Assembly (NCBI GenBank): GCA_963573315.1
Contig: OY752143.1
Span: forward strand, 1,736,001-1,800,000
Direction of reading: 5' to 3'
DNA: 64,000 bases
Source of the DNA: Entomortierella parvispora
Taxonomy: Eukaryota > Mortierellomycota > Mortierellomycetes > Mortierellales > Mortierellaceae
Of this stretch, positions 1 through 12,159 are shown one piece after another (position 1 is the first letter of the stretch; every line of letters starts with the position of its first letter). Both the position numbers and the translations under genes were made by a program. The notes under the pieces were generated by a model that made no database searches, was not told the origin of the DNA, and worked only from the letters and a program-made list of their open reading frames with translations.

Positions 1-773
1 AAAATATCTTGGATCAACCGCCTCGTTTTAGTGTCTGAGAACAGCACCTCTGTGCAAGCATATAATGCCACTTGGGAACATGAGGTAACTTTAGAACTTT
101 TGGGTGGTAAGTCACCCCTAGAAGCAACAGAGGCGCTTTGGAAGACGTGAATTAGCTCGTCCATGAAGGCCCCATAGTCGTCAGCGCTCTCCAACTCTTC
201 CAGCAAGTGATATCCAGTTGTCAGTCCCCCCGCATCGTTTTTGTTATCGCCAAATCTATGCACAAATGGAATAATGTGTTCCTCATAGTCATGTCTCTGG
301 TTTCTGTTTCCCTCCGTGTTGATATCATTAATGACAGTCGTTGGCTTCTTGCGTGGCCATAGAAGACTCACTTCATAGTAAAGGTGAGGCGGGATACATC
401 CATGGGGCTCTGGCATCTCGGGCGGGAAGATGCCCCAGGCATGTGGAGTCCCTGAGAGGAGGAGATGACAATCGGTAGATCCGTCGCCCTTGGTGCTCGT
501 CGTGCTAATAGTGCCATCTGGTGTAATAAGAGTGTCTTTTTCTGGGGTAAAAATGGCCCAGAAGTGCTTTGGTGGATCAGGATCGTGATCGTGATCGTGA
601 TCGTGTTGGTGACTTTGGCGGCTCTGTTGCTGGTAGTCGTGTTGGTGCGATGATGCATCGTGGACCAGGTCAGTTGATGAAACTAGATCGCATGGCCCAT
701 GGCCATAGAGCATGTAAGCTGTCCCCTCGATAAGTCTCCTTTTGTCGCTGGCGGTTGATCCTGTGTTTGACAT
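1..773 (-). CDS. Hypothetical protein, 3' end beyond left edge
   Basis: The minus-strand frame is open from an ATG at 771-773 to position 1, giving about 257 residues of an incomplete protein that starts MSNTGSTASDKRRL. I do not recognise the family. Residues near 50-60 form a His-Asp repeat (HDHDHDHD) coded by GATCGT repeats. Further on there are ordered-looking stretches such as CHLLLSGTPHAWGIFPPEMP and DYEEHIIPFVHRFGD. A possible donor, GTGAGT at about 373, could begin a small in-frame intron, but reading straight through is also open, so splicing here is undecided. The gene is divergent from RICTOR and shares the 714-bp intergenic region. That it is a real gene rests on the long open frame and non-repetitive composition. 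Confidence 0.6.
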   Translation of the reverse strand, partial: MSNTGSTASDKRRLIEGTAYMLYGHGPCDLVSSTDLVHDASSHQHDYQQQSRQSHQHDHDHDHDPDPPKHFWAIFTPEKDTLITPDGTISTTSTKGDGSTDCHLLLSGTPHAWGIFPPEMPEPHGCIPPHLYYEVSLLWPRKKPTTVINDINTEGNRNQRHDYEEHIIPFVHRFGDNKNDAGGLTTGYHLLEELESADDYGAFMDELIHVFQSASVASRGDLPPKSSKVTSCSQVALYACTEVLFSDTKTRRLIQDI

Positions 774-1487
<714 letters not shown>

Positions 1488-4400
1488 ATGAGTGCTCAGA
1501 GCGATTCAGCCGTGCTGCAATCCTCGGTGGAGCTCCCCTCAGAGATATCCCCCCATATCCTCCCGGCCGCTGAACGGCCACCTTCCTGGACATCCTCGCA
1601 GGGAGACGAAACTGAGGAGGTGGAGCATTTACAAATGCTTGACGAAGGCGACGACGATGACGAGGAGGAGGAGGAGGAAGATGATGAAGAGGACGATGAA
1701 GACGATGACGACGACGATGATGACGACGACGACGACGACGACGATGAGGATGAAGACCACGACATGCAAGACTCGGACCCAGACACCACCGACAACTTTG
1801 ACCAGGATATCGAAGACCATGTAAATTATCAAAGAAATAACGACGATTGACTGTTACGCTCGGGGCAAATGTATGTACTAATGAGCCATTTGATCATGCT
1901 CCTGAATAGGAGGAGGATGACTTGGAGACAAAGGTATCTTTGCATGAGTTGCGCAAAGAGATATGAATGCCAGCTTCAGCTTCTTCTGATCGGGACATCT
2001 AACCTGGCCTTTCACGCCTTGTTCCTTTCACTATGTCGCATAGATGGACGAGCTTTATCACCAACTGCAGGTGGAAACCAAGGCAAAAGAGTCAGCGGAA
2101 AGTCTATTAGAGGTACGCACAAGACACCAAGTTATCACACGACAAAAGCAGACGACGATCGACGATATCTAACGACATCTAACGACATTCCAATTCATAG
2201 GTCTACAGGAGTAAGGACGTTGGCAATACAGGAAACAACAAACTAAGGAATCAAGTCGAACATGAGTTGCAGGCGACTGTGGAGCGGATTGCCGAGATCA
2301 ATGCTCAACTGGACTACTATAAACAACGCGCTTTCGACCCTCCATCGTTTAGTATGTTTACGACAGTATGAGAACACCATGGAAAATGCACTCTCAATGC
2401 TGCACTGACTCTTTGCAACATGACCCTATAGGCTTCCCCTCTGAGAATATCTTGAAGGAATCAAATCAATCGTTCCCGGCTCCAACAGGAAGAAGCCACT
2501 CCAACTCTTTTTCAACTAGCGATTATGCTGACAATGAAGATGGTGAGCAAACACAGAACAGGGATATGACAAAATGACAGTGTCAGTTAGAACATTACAA
2601 AGAACGACAACTGACATACCTCCATAATTTGGATTTGTTGAGTCAGATCGGCAAAGCATACACTCGGCACTTGGGGATATCATGGCGTCTCTCCGGAGCC
2701 TACTGGATGCACCATCGGTCAGACTAGAACATCTTTCAAGGCTGGTGAACATCTTGAAACAAAACCCACATGCCCATCCTGGCTATCCTTTGCATGAACT
2801 CGTCCAATGGTACTAGTTGGATTGTTCCGCAATTGGTTGATGAACGCTCTAATTTCTGCTACTAACCAAAGTATCTCCTCTGTAGTCTAAGGTTCTGCCT
2901 CGCCAGTACTCTCCGAGAAATCCGCTTGAGCGCTTTCAGATGCCTTCGACTACTCTCTGCTACAGGACCACTTGGCCCTGTCTTGACCATGTACCGGATT
3001 GATCTTTTTATTATCAGGTAAGAGTCTTGCTCGTGTTCTTTTCCTGCCCATCACTGATGACGCGCTGACAGAAAGTGGCTGGCAATGGTACACTAGGTCA
3101 CTCATGGCTGACCACCGACTGGAATCAGAGAGAATTGAGGCACTCAAACTTGTACGATGCTTCATCACTACTAAGGAAGGCATGCGACATGTGTCGGACG
3201 GAGTGCTGAGAGCTGTCATTGCGATTGCAGAGCAGTCTGACGAAAGACTACGAAACGCCTGTCTGGAGACACTGGGCGAGATGGGTATGTTCGCTCGATC
3301 TGAATACATTATCGGGCCAGTGCCACTGTCCAGCGGAATTGCTGACATTTGTACATTTGTCGTCTCTTTAGTTATGGCGGATCCAAAGCCCGTAGCGCGA
3401 TGTGGGGGGTTCAGAGCTATCTTGGTGGCGCTGTCGGACAATCTCCAGGATTTGGCGGATGCACTCCTCAAAGTTTTCCTGTACATGCTCGAGAGTCCAG
3501 ATACCAGATGCTACGTCAGGCAGGGTTTGGATTCCGAAGTAAGTTTCAAGAATCATAATCAACCAATCTTCTGGATGAGGCGACTGGATCACCATCAGTT
3601 ACTAACCATCATTACTTTGCACTAGATGGTTATGGCAGTTTTTACAGACATTTATTCTCTCGGCCCATCTTATTTGGACAGAGTTAAAGCCTCTGGGCGC
3701 ATAGTAACGTCGATGGTTCGATCATGGGCAGGATTGATTGATCTTTGCGCCAACGACAAGCGAGCTGTTCGTTCGTTAGTGCAGTCTATCAAACTGCCGA
3801 TCCAAGAAAACAGAGTACGTTTAGAGCTGAAATGGAGAAAATTCTGAACCTAATTGCTGGCTTACACAACTGTCCATTCTTGCCCTTCAATAGAAAGTCC
3901 TTCTTGATATGCTATACGAAATATTCCGCATTCAGACCCCCAGATGGCTCAAAACATTCTTGGATGGAAAGACAGGTATGAAGATTTCACGCCACCAGTG
4001 ATACCAAGTACTTCCAAGGTACTTATTATGAGCTTCCTCGACAATAGTGAAACCAACGCAGGAAGAGCTCGACGGCTATTGGGGATCAAGTCTCCAGCCC
4101 CTGGGTCTAGTCGATCATCATCAGAGTGTCGTCTTGACTGTGTTTATAGATGCTGGTTTGTTGGAGGTGAGTCTAACGAAATGTCTGTACCAGCAGTCAT
4201 TACACAAATATCTGGCGTAACTGACCTCATTTTTCTCTGTGTTGTAGTCTCTGATATGGTTAATTGTCGAGAACGGCGAGCAACCAAAGGCGTTTGATCC
4301 AGACTTCCAACCTTTAAGGATGAAGGACTTTGACTCACCACCAAAAATGAAAGAACTCGACTTGAAAGTGCTGAGGAAAGCAACGCTCTTGGTACCGGAG

Positions 4401-7400
4401 CTGATGCAGCTGGCCCACAAAGTGTTACCAGCATCAAAGAGCATTCATGTACAGTCTCTGCCTTTACTCTTTGAGGTCGCCTCTAATTTTCAGGATCAGG
4501 TCCTCCGCCACATTGCGACGAGCGCGTTCCGATTTATTGACACCTTGAGTCGAACAACAACGGGGACTCTTCCTGAGAGGTAATATTACTCTGATGGTAA
4601 CAAAATTCGGTATTTTCAGTGGTATCTGACATTTTCTCTCTTCAATATAGGCCACACGATGGATGGGGTCAAAGGAATCTTGATCGAATCAAACTTCGAA
4701 TCGGCACTCAGATGGACGAAGTTAACTTCCGATCACTACTGAATGACACTCAGGTTAGGCTCCAGTTCGACGCCCAGCGATAATACTTGATGGCATTCAC
4801 CTTGGCTTATACTGTTCTCCTTTTTTTCTTTGACCTTTAGGTCCTAAACACGAAGGATGCGTCAAAGTGGAAGTGGGGCTCTATATTGGAAATTATCCAA
4901 GGCCCAATGCTTAGTCCTCGTCGTTTGGACGAAGCTGTCAGGGGCACCAAATTCACCAAGCGCATCCTGGCCTTCTACCGCCCACTTAATCAGCGCTATT
5001 CGAATCAACCCTCGAACGAAGTAAGTACATCTATTCGACACGCTTCCGCTGAATGGTGGAATAAGGAGCCCATACTTACTTCTGTTGATGCGACCCTTAA
5101 AGCCGAATCAAATGTATACAAAGATCGGTTGTGCACTCTTTGATACTCTAGCGAGTACAGCAGAGGGATCAAAATATCTATCTCAGAACAAGATTTTGCG
5201 ACTCGTTGCAGATGGACTGGCGCAACTGGACCCAGTACGTACTTTCTCACTTCCTTACAAAATACGTTGTACGACGTGCACTCCTGAAAGCGTTCAAAGA
5301 CTGACTATTGCCTTTGCCTCCTTGAAAGATGCGTGGCCTTCCTGGATCGGATCCAATTTTCTCGCGAGAGAGAATGGAAACAACTCTTACATCCGGATAT
5401 TTTGAAATGCTAGGAGCTCTTTGCAAGTCTCGAAGCGGATCAAGGTAAAGGTTTAATGGACTGCTCTTGGAATGAACAGCTCCCTGTAACACATACATTT
5501 GACCCCCTAGGTTACTGGAAAAGTTCAAAATCTTCAATCTGTATTATCGATTGAGTGAACTGCGAAGTCGTGATGACATTGTAAAAAAGATCATCACCTC
5601 CATGGACTACAGTTTGTACGTGTTATACCGTTGCTTTCCTCTGCTATTTGTTTGACTTGACCAATTTGATGTGATAAACTAATGTCGTAATTTTTGTTTT
5701 TTTTTCATCTTCCAGGGATGGTCATCCGCGCGTGATATTGTCTAAGGTTATGACCTCCGGATATAAGCACATTCGACTCTTTGCCACCCAGCATCTCGGC
5801 AACATTCTCAAAAACGAAAAAACAGACTCTAACGATTGGGCTATCCAGCTGCTCTGCACTCAGGTCAGTGGCAAATGAACTTCCCCTAGGATTTCAGATC
5901 AAGACCTTGACGGCTAGTTTAACATTTCGCTATTGTATTTTGTCCCAGCTCTGTGATCCCTCCACAGATGTATCCCATATGGCTGTCAGAACATTGGACG
6001 AAGCCTGTTCATGTCGGGAAAATCTTGATACCTTGATTCGACTGCGTCCAAGTTTGGATCATCTTGGTGAAGCTGGTAATCCTTTGATGTTCCGATTTCT
6101 CTCGACGTCTATGGGATTCCAGCACTTGAGTGATATGTCCTATATTGAAGGAGAGATGGATGATTGGTTCATGGTAAGTGTGGACTTACGCGTGTTTTGC
6201 TGTGTGATCGCGGTGAGACTTACAGAAATCAACGTCCTTTCATCTGCATTCAGTTTGGTAATCGCCAATATATGATCAACACGGAGGTGAAGTTGGCGAA
6301 GGCGATGGAACTCCAGCGCTTTAACCCCTTCTCAGAAGACGGCAAGTTTGAGAATGAAGCAGAACTTCAACTCGCGTAAGTGGGCGGGAAATGGACTTTT
6401 TCATGACGTCGCATCAGCGCCTCGATCGATATCGCCGTTTTTTAATAACAATATTCTTTTGTCTCAACAGAAACGCAAAGCTTGTCCTTGGCTCTCATTT
6501 TTACGGCGAGTTGACTAGGACAGAAGAAGGCTGTGAGCTTTTGCGGAAAAAGGAGCATTTCTCAGAATACGCTCGATATATCAGGGACCACTGTGCTGAA
6601 AGCAAGGACTCTGCCATCATTGCTGAACTGAAATCGGTCTTATGGGCGGTGGTAAGTACTTTCCAGAACTGCACAGTCTTGAAGAAGGCGTTTTCTCTGA
6701 ACATCATTCTTTGTTGTGAAAAGGGCAATATCGGATCCACAGTAGGCGGTCTTCCATTCCTTGAAGAGGAAACCTTGATTAAGTACATTGTCGGTATCGC
6801 GGAGCGCTCGAAGGTCCTGTCGTTGAAGGGGTATGACTGAACTGATACTGAACTGATACTGAACGACTTTATTCGTGGGGTGGACGTTGATCAAATTGAC
6901 CTAACTCATGTCTCTATTTGTTTCTTTAGAACTTGCTTTTATGTTCTAGGATTACTTTGTAAAACGACTCAGGGAATGGAAATCTTGGAAGATTATGGGT
7001 GGCAAGGAATTCTGCACCTTGATAAAACGCCACGTGGATTGTGCTTACCTAGAGACCTGAACAAATTTTTGGAGGTATTATTTTTTTTCAGAAATGTCTT
7101 TACAATAACGCAAAGAGTCAAGAGGAAGAAACGCATCTAATCACGCACTTTCACTATTTGTGTTCCTTAGATGCCAAAATGGAACACATATAGAGAAACT
7201 GTTCCACCCTTGGTTCTACCACTGGCCATTGAAGGGAGTGCCGTTGAAAAAGAGATTTTGAAAATGACAGGAGAACTTGGGAACCACATTTTGACCAACG
7301 GTGCCTCCAAATCGTTGGCTAAGATCAAGCAAGAACATCCGACGTATTTCATGAGCCTTACACTCTACAACGCTGTTTTGGAGCTACTCGGATACTATCA

Positions 7401-9305
7401 CTACAGGTTGCCGGTGCGACGCTTCATCTTGGGACTTTTTGACATCAAATTCGAAGGCGCCATGTGGGACAAATTGGACAACTCGGACGTACTGCCCTGT
7501 TTTGCCACATTATCGAGGTAAGAGTTGCTCTTTGTATCTATTGGACACTCTATCAAGTATACGGTCTAATCTTTGAATACTTTGCATTTGGTAGTGTTGA
7601 AAGCGAGGATCCTGTACAGGAAGTTGAAGTGATGGTGGCTGAGGACAAGTCCGTACGACCTTTGACTCAGCTACCAGTTTCGTTTACTGATATGAACCTT
7701 GCTTTGTATGGCGCACAAAGGCCTGAGGAACAGGACTTGGGGCCATCAGATCAGCCAGAGCCACTGCTATCATCTGACTCTTCCATGAGCATCTCCAGGC
7801 CGCCCATCCCTCCTCCAAGGCCAAATCCGCATGCCTACGAGATTCTTTATACCAACAAGCCCTATCACAAGAATTTTGCAAAGGAGGCGGGCTTGTCGCC
7901 TCTTCCACCAAGAGTCCGCGCCGCTACCCCAGTTCTGGGCGATAGCGATGCCTCGAGCTCCAGCTCCTCATCCGAGGACGGCTCTGTTCACACTGCAGAA
8001 GATATTTCCGTCGCATCCTCTCCTGCTCCAGGGTCAACCCGTGCCAAACGGGTCGTCGTTGGGTTTAATCCGCCTCCTCCTCCCAAACCCCTTCCCAACT
8101 TTGGTGCTTTTGTTAGCTCCCGGCCGCGTCGACAGTACAACGCTGCTATCCTTGCCGCCCATGCGTCGTCATCGCCGTTGTCATCGTCTCCACAAACTTC
8201 GAGCAGGACCTCTCCCGCGATTCCACAGCCGGGAAGTACAGGAGGAGGCAGTCGAGCTGGAGATGTTCCGTCAACCTCAACGTCAGATTCGCGACCGGCA
8301 CTGCCAGACTTCTCGCATTTACCACAGACTCATCGTAGACGACCTCCCTTGGCTCCAATTTTTGCGATGAAAAATGAAGTGTCCTCGGGAAATACGCTCC
8401 AAGACTCTACCGTTAACACTGTTCAGATGGTCCATCCCTCCAGTCGACCCTCTGGTGAATTCACTATTCGAAATGTTGCAGCAGAAGAAGATCAGGACAA
8501 CGACATATCATTGAACACCCCTCTGAGTCGGTCTCCAAAATCCGAAGGCGGGAACATGTACGACTCTTCATTGGGTTCTACCAGGTCTATGACTGCCCCT
8601 AGGCCATTAGCACCTCCCTCGCCTCACGTTGCGCCTTTGGTTCAATTCTCAGAGGATGCTCCCATGATTATCCCTCCGATCCGGCAAAGCAGCACTCCGG
8701 GAATCCCCATGTCATCTGTTGAATCTGATGTCCTTTCGCCTATGATGCTCCCGCCACCTCCACCACTTGTCCCAGTAAGCAGGATCAAGAACCGGCGATG
8801 GAGTGGGGACTCTGAAGCAAGAGAGCAGTCAGAACCATCCTTGGGAGTTACTCGTCGCGGTTTCCGGCAAGCATCGAATCCTGTTACGATGCCCTCTTCT
8901 GGAATAGATCTTTCAACTTTGATGCCTCCGCCAGCAATGGCAAGGTCTTTGTCGACTCAGCCTCCCCCTTCTCGATTGTCGCCACGAGCGTCTCAGGAAC
9001 AACAGTTCAACGCGAACGGGGCCGGTGTGTCCTTTCCTCCGCCGCCGCCGCCGTTGTTGAACGTTACGAACTCTTTTCAGAGGATGTCTCCCCTCGCCAA
9101 CCTCCAACCCCCACCAGGTCCGGGGCCGAATTCTGCGCTAGCATCGTTTGCGCCGTCGTCGCCGCTGGGTTTGTCTCTTCATCCTGAAGATCCATCGTCC
9201 ACTGAACGTCTTGGAGAAAACGGGACGACGGAAACTCCTGGGGAGAATGAGATGCTGCAGAGTCGATCTCGATCCGGATCAGAAGGGGCGTCCAAGAAGC
9301 CTTGA
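1488..9305 (+). CDS. RICTOR: RICTOR/Tsc11/Ste16-like TORC2 subunit, 26 exons
   Basis: Scaffold subunit of TOR complex 2. Proposed exons: 1488-1820, 1910-1933, 2044-2112, 2201-2351, 2432-2542, 2647-2809, 2886-3017, 3097-3284, 3372-3538, 3626-3814, 3894-3975, 4048-4166, 4248-4579, 4651-4753, 4841-5020, 5103-5234, 5329-5444, 5511-5615, 5716-5863, 5949-6173, 6254-6375, 6471-6651, 6724-6830, 6930-7074, 7171-7517, 7595-9305. Phases sum to 1,893 residues. Seen: an acidic Asp/Glu run near residues 50-90, a coiled-coil segment ending QLDYYKQRAFDPPSF, then armadillo-like helices (CLRFCLASTLREIRLSAFR, DLFIIRSLMADHR). The RasGEF_N-like block is MDEVNFRSLLNDTQVLNTKD. RICTOR_V-like blocks are WAVGNIGS and GTCFYVLGLLCKTTQG. 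These are family hallmarks. The last 570 residues are Pro/Ser-rich and look disordered, with PPPPP runs and many Ser-Pro sites. Exon 2 (24 nt) is the least certain junction. A polyadenylation hexamer AATAAA is at 9314. Confidence 0.93.
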
Positions 9306-9974
9306 TGTAAACCAATAAAAGACACAAGTGTCTTGTGGCTTGGGGTGATCCGCCTCCGTCCCTTGGTTCAGTCTGTTGCCTGGGACGTGATTTCCTAAAA
9401 AAATATAGTTGAATCCCGTATCACTTAACGTACCTTGGCGTCGCCACCTCCTTTTGCCACCGCGGAACAGTGGCAACCCCCGGGACATATAAGCATACCC
9501 GCTTTGGCACAGCCCCACATCCTTTAATATAAATAGTCCACCTTCTTCACGTGGATTTCAACTCTTCACGTAGTAACTTGTGCACGTTCTCGCAACCACC
9601 TTAACCCTGACTCCTCCTCGCTCCCCTTCCCCAAACTCCTGCCCCTATGATGTCCTTGGAAAGGTCATTCCTCCATGTCTTACCTAGTCGTGATTCTTGA
9701 CAACCGGTGGACAAAGAAGCAGGACAGTCTTCAGGGTTTTTAGAAAAGGGTCGGCAAAAAAGAAAAAGAATACGATTGCGAGGGTGCTCAGTGATTAAGA
9801 GATAGGCTGGTTTTTTGCGGTCGGATATCAACGATCGACGGCTAGAGAATGGCAGGGTCGACAGATAAAGCGATCCGAAAGGGAAAGTCACCCCCTCCCC
9901 CCCTGATCGGCACCGCGAAAACTAGCCGACGTCCAAGCTCGGTGGATATGGCGACAAAACGAAAGTGGCAAAAG
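9306..9974. other. Intergenic region, RICTOR to tRNA-Val
   Basis: About 670 bp holding the RICTOR 3' end (AATAAA at 9314-9319) and A/T-rich spacer. No convincing gene: the short minus-strand frames at 9279-9518 and 9601-9891 lack any recognisable feature. Confidence 0.5.
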
Positions 9975-10048
9975 TGTTTGTACTCGGACTTGAACCGAGG
10001 ACCGTCTGTGTGTTAGACAGACGTGATAACCAACTACACCATACAAAC
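9975..10048 (-). tRNA. tRNA-Val (AAC)
   Basis: On the minus strand the 74-nt sequence folds as a standard tRNA. The acceptor arms are GTTTGTA and TACAAAC with A as discriminator. The D-arm contains GTAGTTGGTTATCAC. The anticodon arm is GTCTGTCTAACACACAGAC with anticodon AAC, and the T-arm contains GGTTCAAGTCC. There is no intron. It lies 147 bp from the divergent tRNA-Tyr. Confidence 0.95.
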
Positions 10049-10110
10049 GAATTAACTAGATATCGGATCATATATTCAGATCTACTTATACCCAATAGAA
10101 ACCGAAATTA

Positions 10111-10129
10111 TCACGTGCTACTCACGTGA
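10111..10129. promoter_or_regulatory. Paired CACGTG motifs between two tRNA genes
   Basis: TCACGTGC (10111-10118) and TCACGTGA (10122-10129) lie in the spacer between tRNA-Val and tRNA-Tyr. CACGTG is the core bound by bHLH factors such as Cbf1. The same TCACGTGA word recurs twice upstream of NOT3 at 25512 and 25558. A role here is inferred only from the motif. Confidence 0.35.
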
Positions 10130-10195
10130 TTACGCCACCAAAGTGTTTAATTTGATACTAAAGGTTACTAAAATTCTGATAAACATCAGCAACAT

Positions 10196-10278
10196 CCGAA
10201 AATAGCTCAGTTGGTAGAGCGGGAGACTGTAGTTTGTCTGTCATCTCTAGGTCCCTGGTTCAAATCCGGGTTTTCGGA
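10196..10278 (+). tRNA. tRNA-Tyr (GUA) with a 10-nt intron
   Basis: Acceptor arms CCGAAAA (10196-10202) and TTTTCGG pair, with A at 10278 as discriminator. The D-arm is GCTCAGTTGGTAGAGC. The anticodon loop reads CTGTAG, followed by a 10-nt intron (TTTGTCTGTC) after position 37, then ATCTC. The T-arm contains GGTTCAAATCC. An intron at 37/38 and a C1-G72 pair are typical of eukaryotic tRNA-Tyr. Confidence 0.95.
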
Positions 10279-10360
10279 TTCATTTTGGTACTCTCTTCTG
10301 GGTGCCATTAGTTTTTTTTGCCGAAGGATTTATCCGCCGACCTGGTCGTTTTTTAGTAAG

Positions 10361-11330
10361 CGGTTTAACTATTTGTCAACCCCGGTTGACATATAATGGG
10401 TGTCAAAACACATGTAATTTTTTTAAAGTCTTCTATTTTCCCCCAGAGACTTTCTGCGCGGCCAGGATTGCTGTTAGGAGAAGAAGAAGACGCCACGAGA
10501 ACACTCTGCGTTCCCTGGGTATCAAATGCAATTTTTGGGGGGTGCAGTTGGCAGACCATTTTACATGGACTTTGTGCGAGAAAATAATGGCTTAAAAGTT
10601 TTGATATCGGTTTAACTATTTATCAACCCCGGTTGACATATAATGGGTGTCAACTCCCCGCACAAAGTCCATGTAAATTTTTTATCTCTTCTGTCTTCTT
10701 TCCAAGGCCTCCAGGAGGCCGGCATTGACTCCTGACAGGAAGATAAAGGTATCCAACCACCTCCGCACTTTTTTTTTCAAATATCCTTCGCACGTTTTGG
10801 AGGTAATTGGGTGTCAAGTTTTTTCTTCCTGCACAAAACCCATGCAAAAATATCAAAATTTCTAATTTATTATTTTCCCGCACAAAGCCCATGTAAAATT
10901 GTGTTCCAACTGCACCCCCAAAAATTGCATTTGATACCCAGGGAATGCAGAGTGTCCTCGCGGCGTCTTCTTCTTCTTCTAACAGCAATCCTGGCCGCGC
11001 AGAAAGTCTTTGGAGGAAATAGAAGACTTTAAAAAAATTACATGGGTTTTGTGCGGGGGTTTGACACCCATTATATGTCAACCCCGGTTGACAAATAGTT
11101 AAACCGTTTTGATATTATTGCATGGGTTTTGTGCAGGAAGAAAAAACTTGACACCCAATTACCTCCAAAACGTGTGAAGGATATTTGAAAAAAAAAGTGC
11201 AGAGGTGGTTGGATACCTTTATCTTCCTGTCAGGAGTCAATGCCGGCCTCCTGGAGGCCTTTGAAAGAAGACAGAAGAAACAAAAATTTTACCTGGGCTT
11301 TGTGCGGGGGGTTGACAAATAGTTAAACCG
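10361..11330. mobile_element. Outer copy of a non-autonomous 9-bp-TSD transposon, split by a second copy
   Basis: The ends are inverted copies of CGGTTTAACTATTTGTCAAC, extending to about 46 bp at the full ends. They are flanked by a perfect 9-bp duplication TTTAGTAAG at 10352-10360 and 11331-11339. Removing the inner copy and one TSD leaves a 462-bp element (10361-10607 plus 11116-11330). It has no coding capacity. Terminal inverted repeats with a 9-bp TSD fit the Mutator (MULE) superfamily best; no transposase is present, so the class is inference. The right end appears to lack about 23 bp of the subterminal repeat seen at the other ends. It begins 83 bp after tRNA-Tyr. Confidence 0.88.
10608..11106. 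mobile_element. Inner copy of the same transposon, inverted, nested in the outer copy
   Basis: This 499-bp copy runs from CGGTTTAAC at 10608 to GTTAAACCG at 11106. It is flanked by a perfect 9-bp duplication TTTTGATAT (10599-10607 and 11107-11115). Its reverse complement aligns with the outer copy along both arms: outer-left matches inner-right, and inner-left matches outer-right. The inner copy still carries an uninterrupted version of the site where it landed in the outer copy. Both ends hold a subterminal hairpin (GTCAACC/GGTTGAC with a 2-nt spacer). The frames read across it are not genes. Confidence 0.9.
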
Positions 11331-11338
11331 TTTAGTAA

Positions 11339-11940
11339 GCCGCCGACCTGCAAACGCCTTCCTTTTTGGATATCCTAACAGCCGACCTCGATTTCTCTAA
11401 CCATCGACCACTATCCGCCGACCTTCTCGTAACCGCCGACTTTTTGTCTGTCTTGTCCGGTGGATAGCAGTTGTAAATGTCGGTGCGACATACGACATGG
11501 GAATGGTCGGTGGATAAAGAGGGTCCCCATTCTCCTAAATATGTGCCGACTTTGCAATTGCTGTCGTCTCCTTTGACCGGATGGTGCTGTACTGGAACAG
11601 TCAATAGTCAATATTGTGACAAGTCGAAGCAGGTGGTGGGAGGAAGGGCAATGGGAGTTGTCGTTCAAAACAGCTGATTCTCGCTGGAGACCTTGCAACT
11701 GGATAATACGCGTTTTTACAGACTTTGGTAACGATTGGACTTGATTCCATCGACCTTTGATAGGAAGGTGGGACGGTGGATACGGCATGGGAATGGTCGG
11801 TGGATAAAGAGGGTCAGCAGACAAGACAGACAAAAAGTCGGCGGTTACGAGAAGGTCGGCGGATAGTGGTCGATGGTTAGAGAAATCGAGGTCGGCTGTT
11901 AGGATATCCAAAAAGGAAGGTGTTTGCAGGTCGGCGGATA
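11339..11940. repeat. Long inverted repeat rich in CCGCCGAC words
   Basis: Arms at about 11341-11457 and 11820-11936 are near-perfect reverse complements, about 117 bp each. Near the inner ends the word CATGGGAATGGTCGGTGGAT occurs twice in direct orientation, at about 11497 and 11786. The outermost 14 bases (TATCCGCCGACCTG, reverse-complemented at 11927-11940) also occur at 10331-10344, left of the transposon pair. This suggests an older element into which the 9-bp-TSD transposon jumped. I see no convincing target duplication (at most GATT) and no coding. Confidence 0.75.
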
Positions 11941-12159
11941 GATTAAATGTTTTTTTGCGAGAGGTCTATCCACCGAGCCCGGGCGTTGGTTAGTTTTCGG
12001 CCGAACATGAGGCGACTTTCCCTTTTGCGTCGCTTATCAGTCGACCCTTCCATCGACCGTTGACAGCCGACCCCTCTCTAAACCGCCGACCCCTCTCTAA
12101 ACCGCCGACTTCTCTTTTCTTATTTACCGACCTGTCTTCACATTCATAAATCTTTTTAT
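11941..12159. other. Spacer with repeated CCGCCGACC words
   Basis: Carries tandem-like copies of CTCTCTAAACCGCCGAC around 12073-12110, sharing the core word of the neighbouring inverted repeat, then the A/T-rich 3' flank of MIS12. No gene seen. Confidence 0.4.

Noticed and set aside
1934-1980. Longer second exon of RICTOR reading on past the GTATCT donor
   Set aside because: It meets a stop (ATATGA) before any usable donor that keeps frame with the coiled-coil exon at 2044.
10650-11081. 143-residue minus-strand ORF
   Set aside because: It spans both arms of the nested inverted-repeat transposon and resembles no transposase; it arises by chance in a non-autonomous element.
10361-11330. CRISPR-like or satellite array
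   Set aside because: The repeats are two inverted copies with target duplications, not regularly spaced direct repeats, and the genome is eukaryotic.
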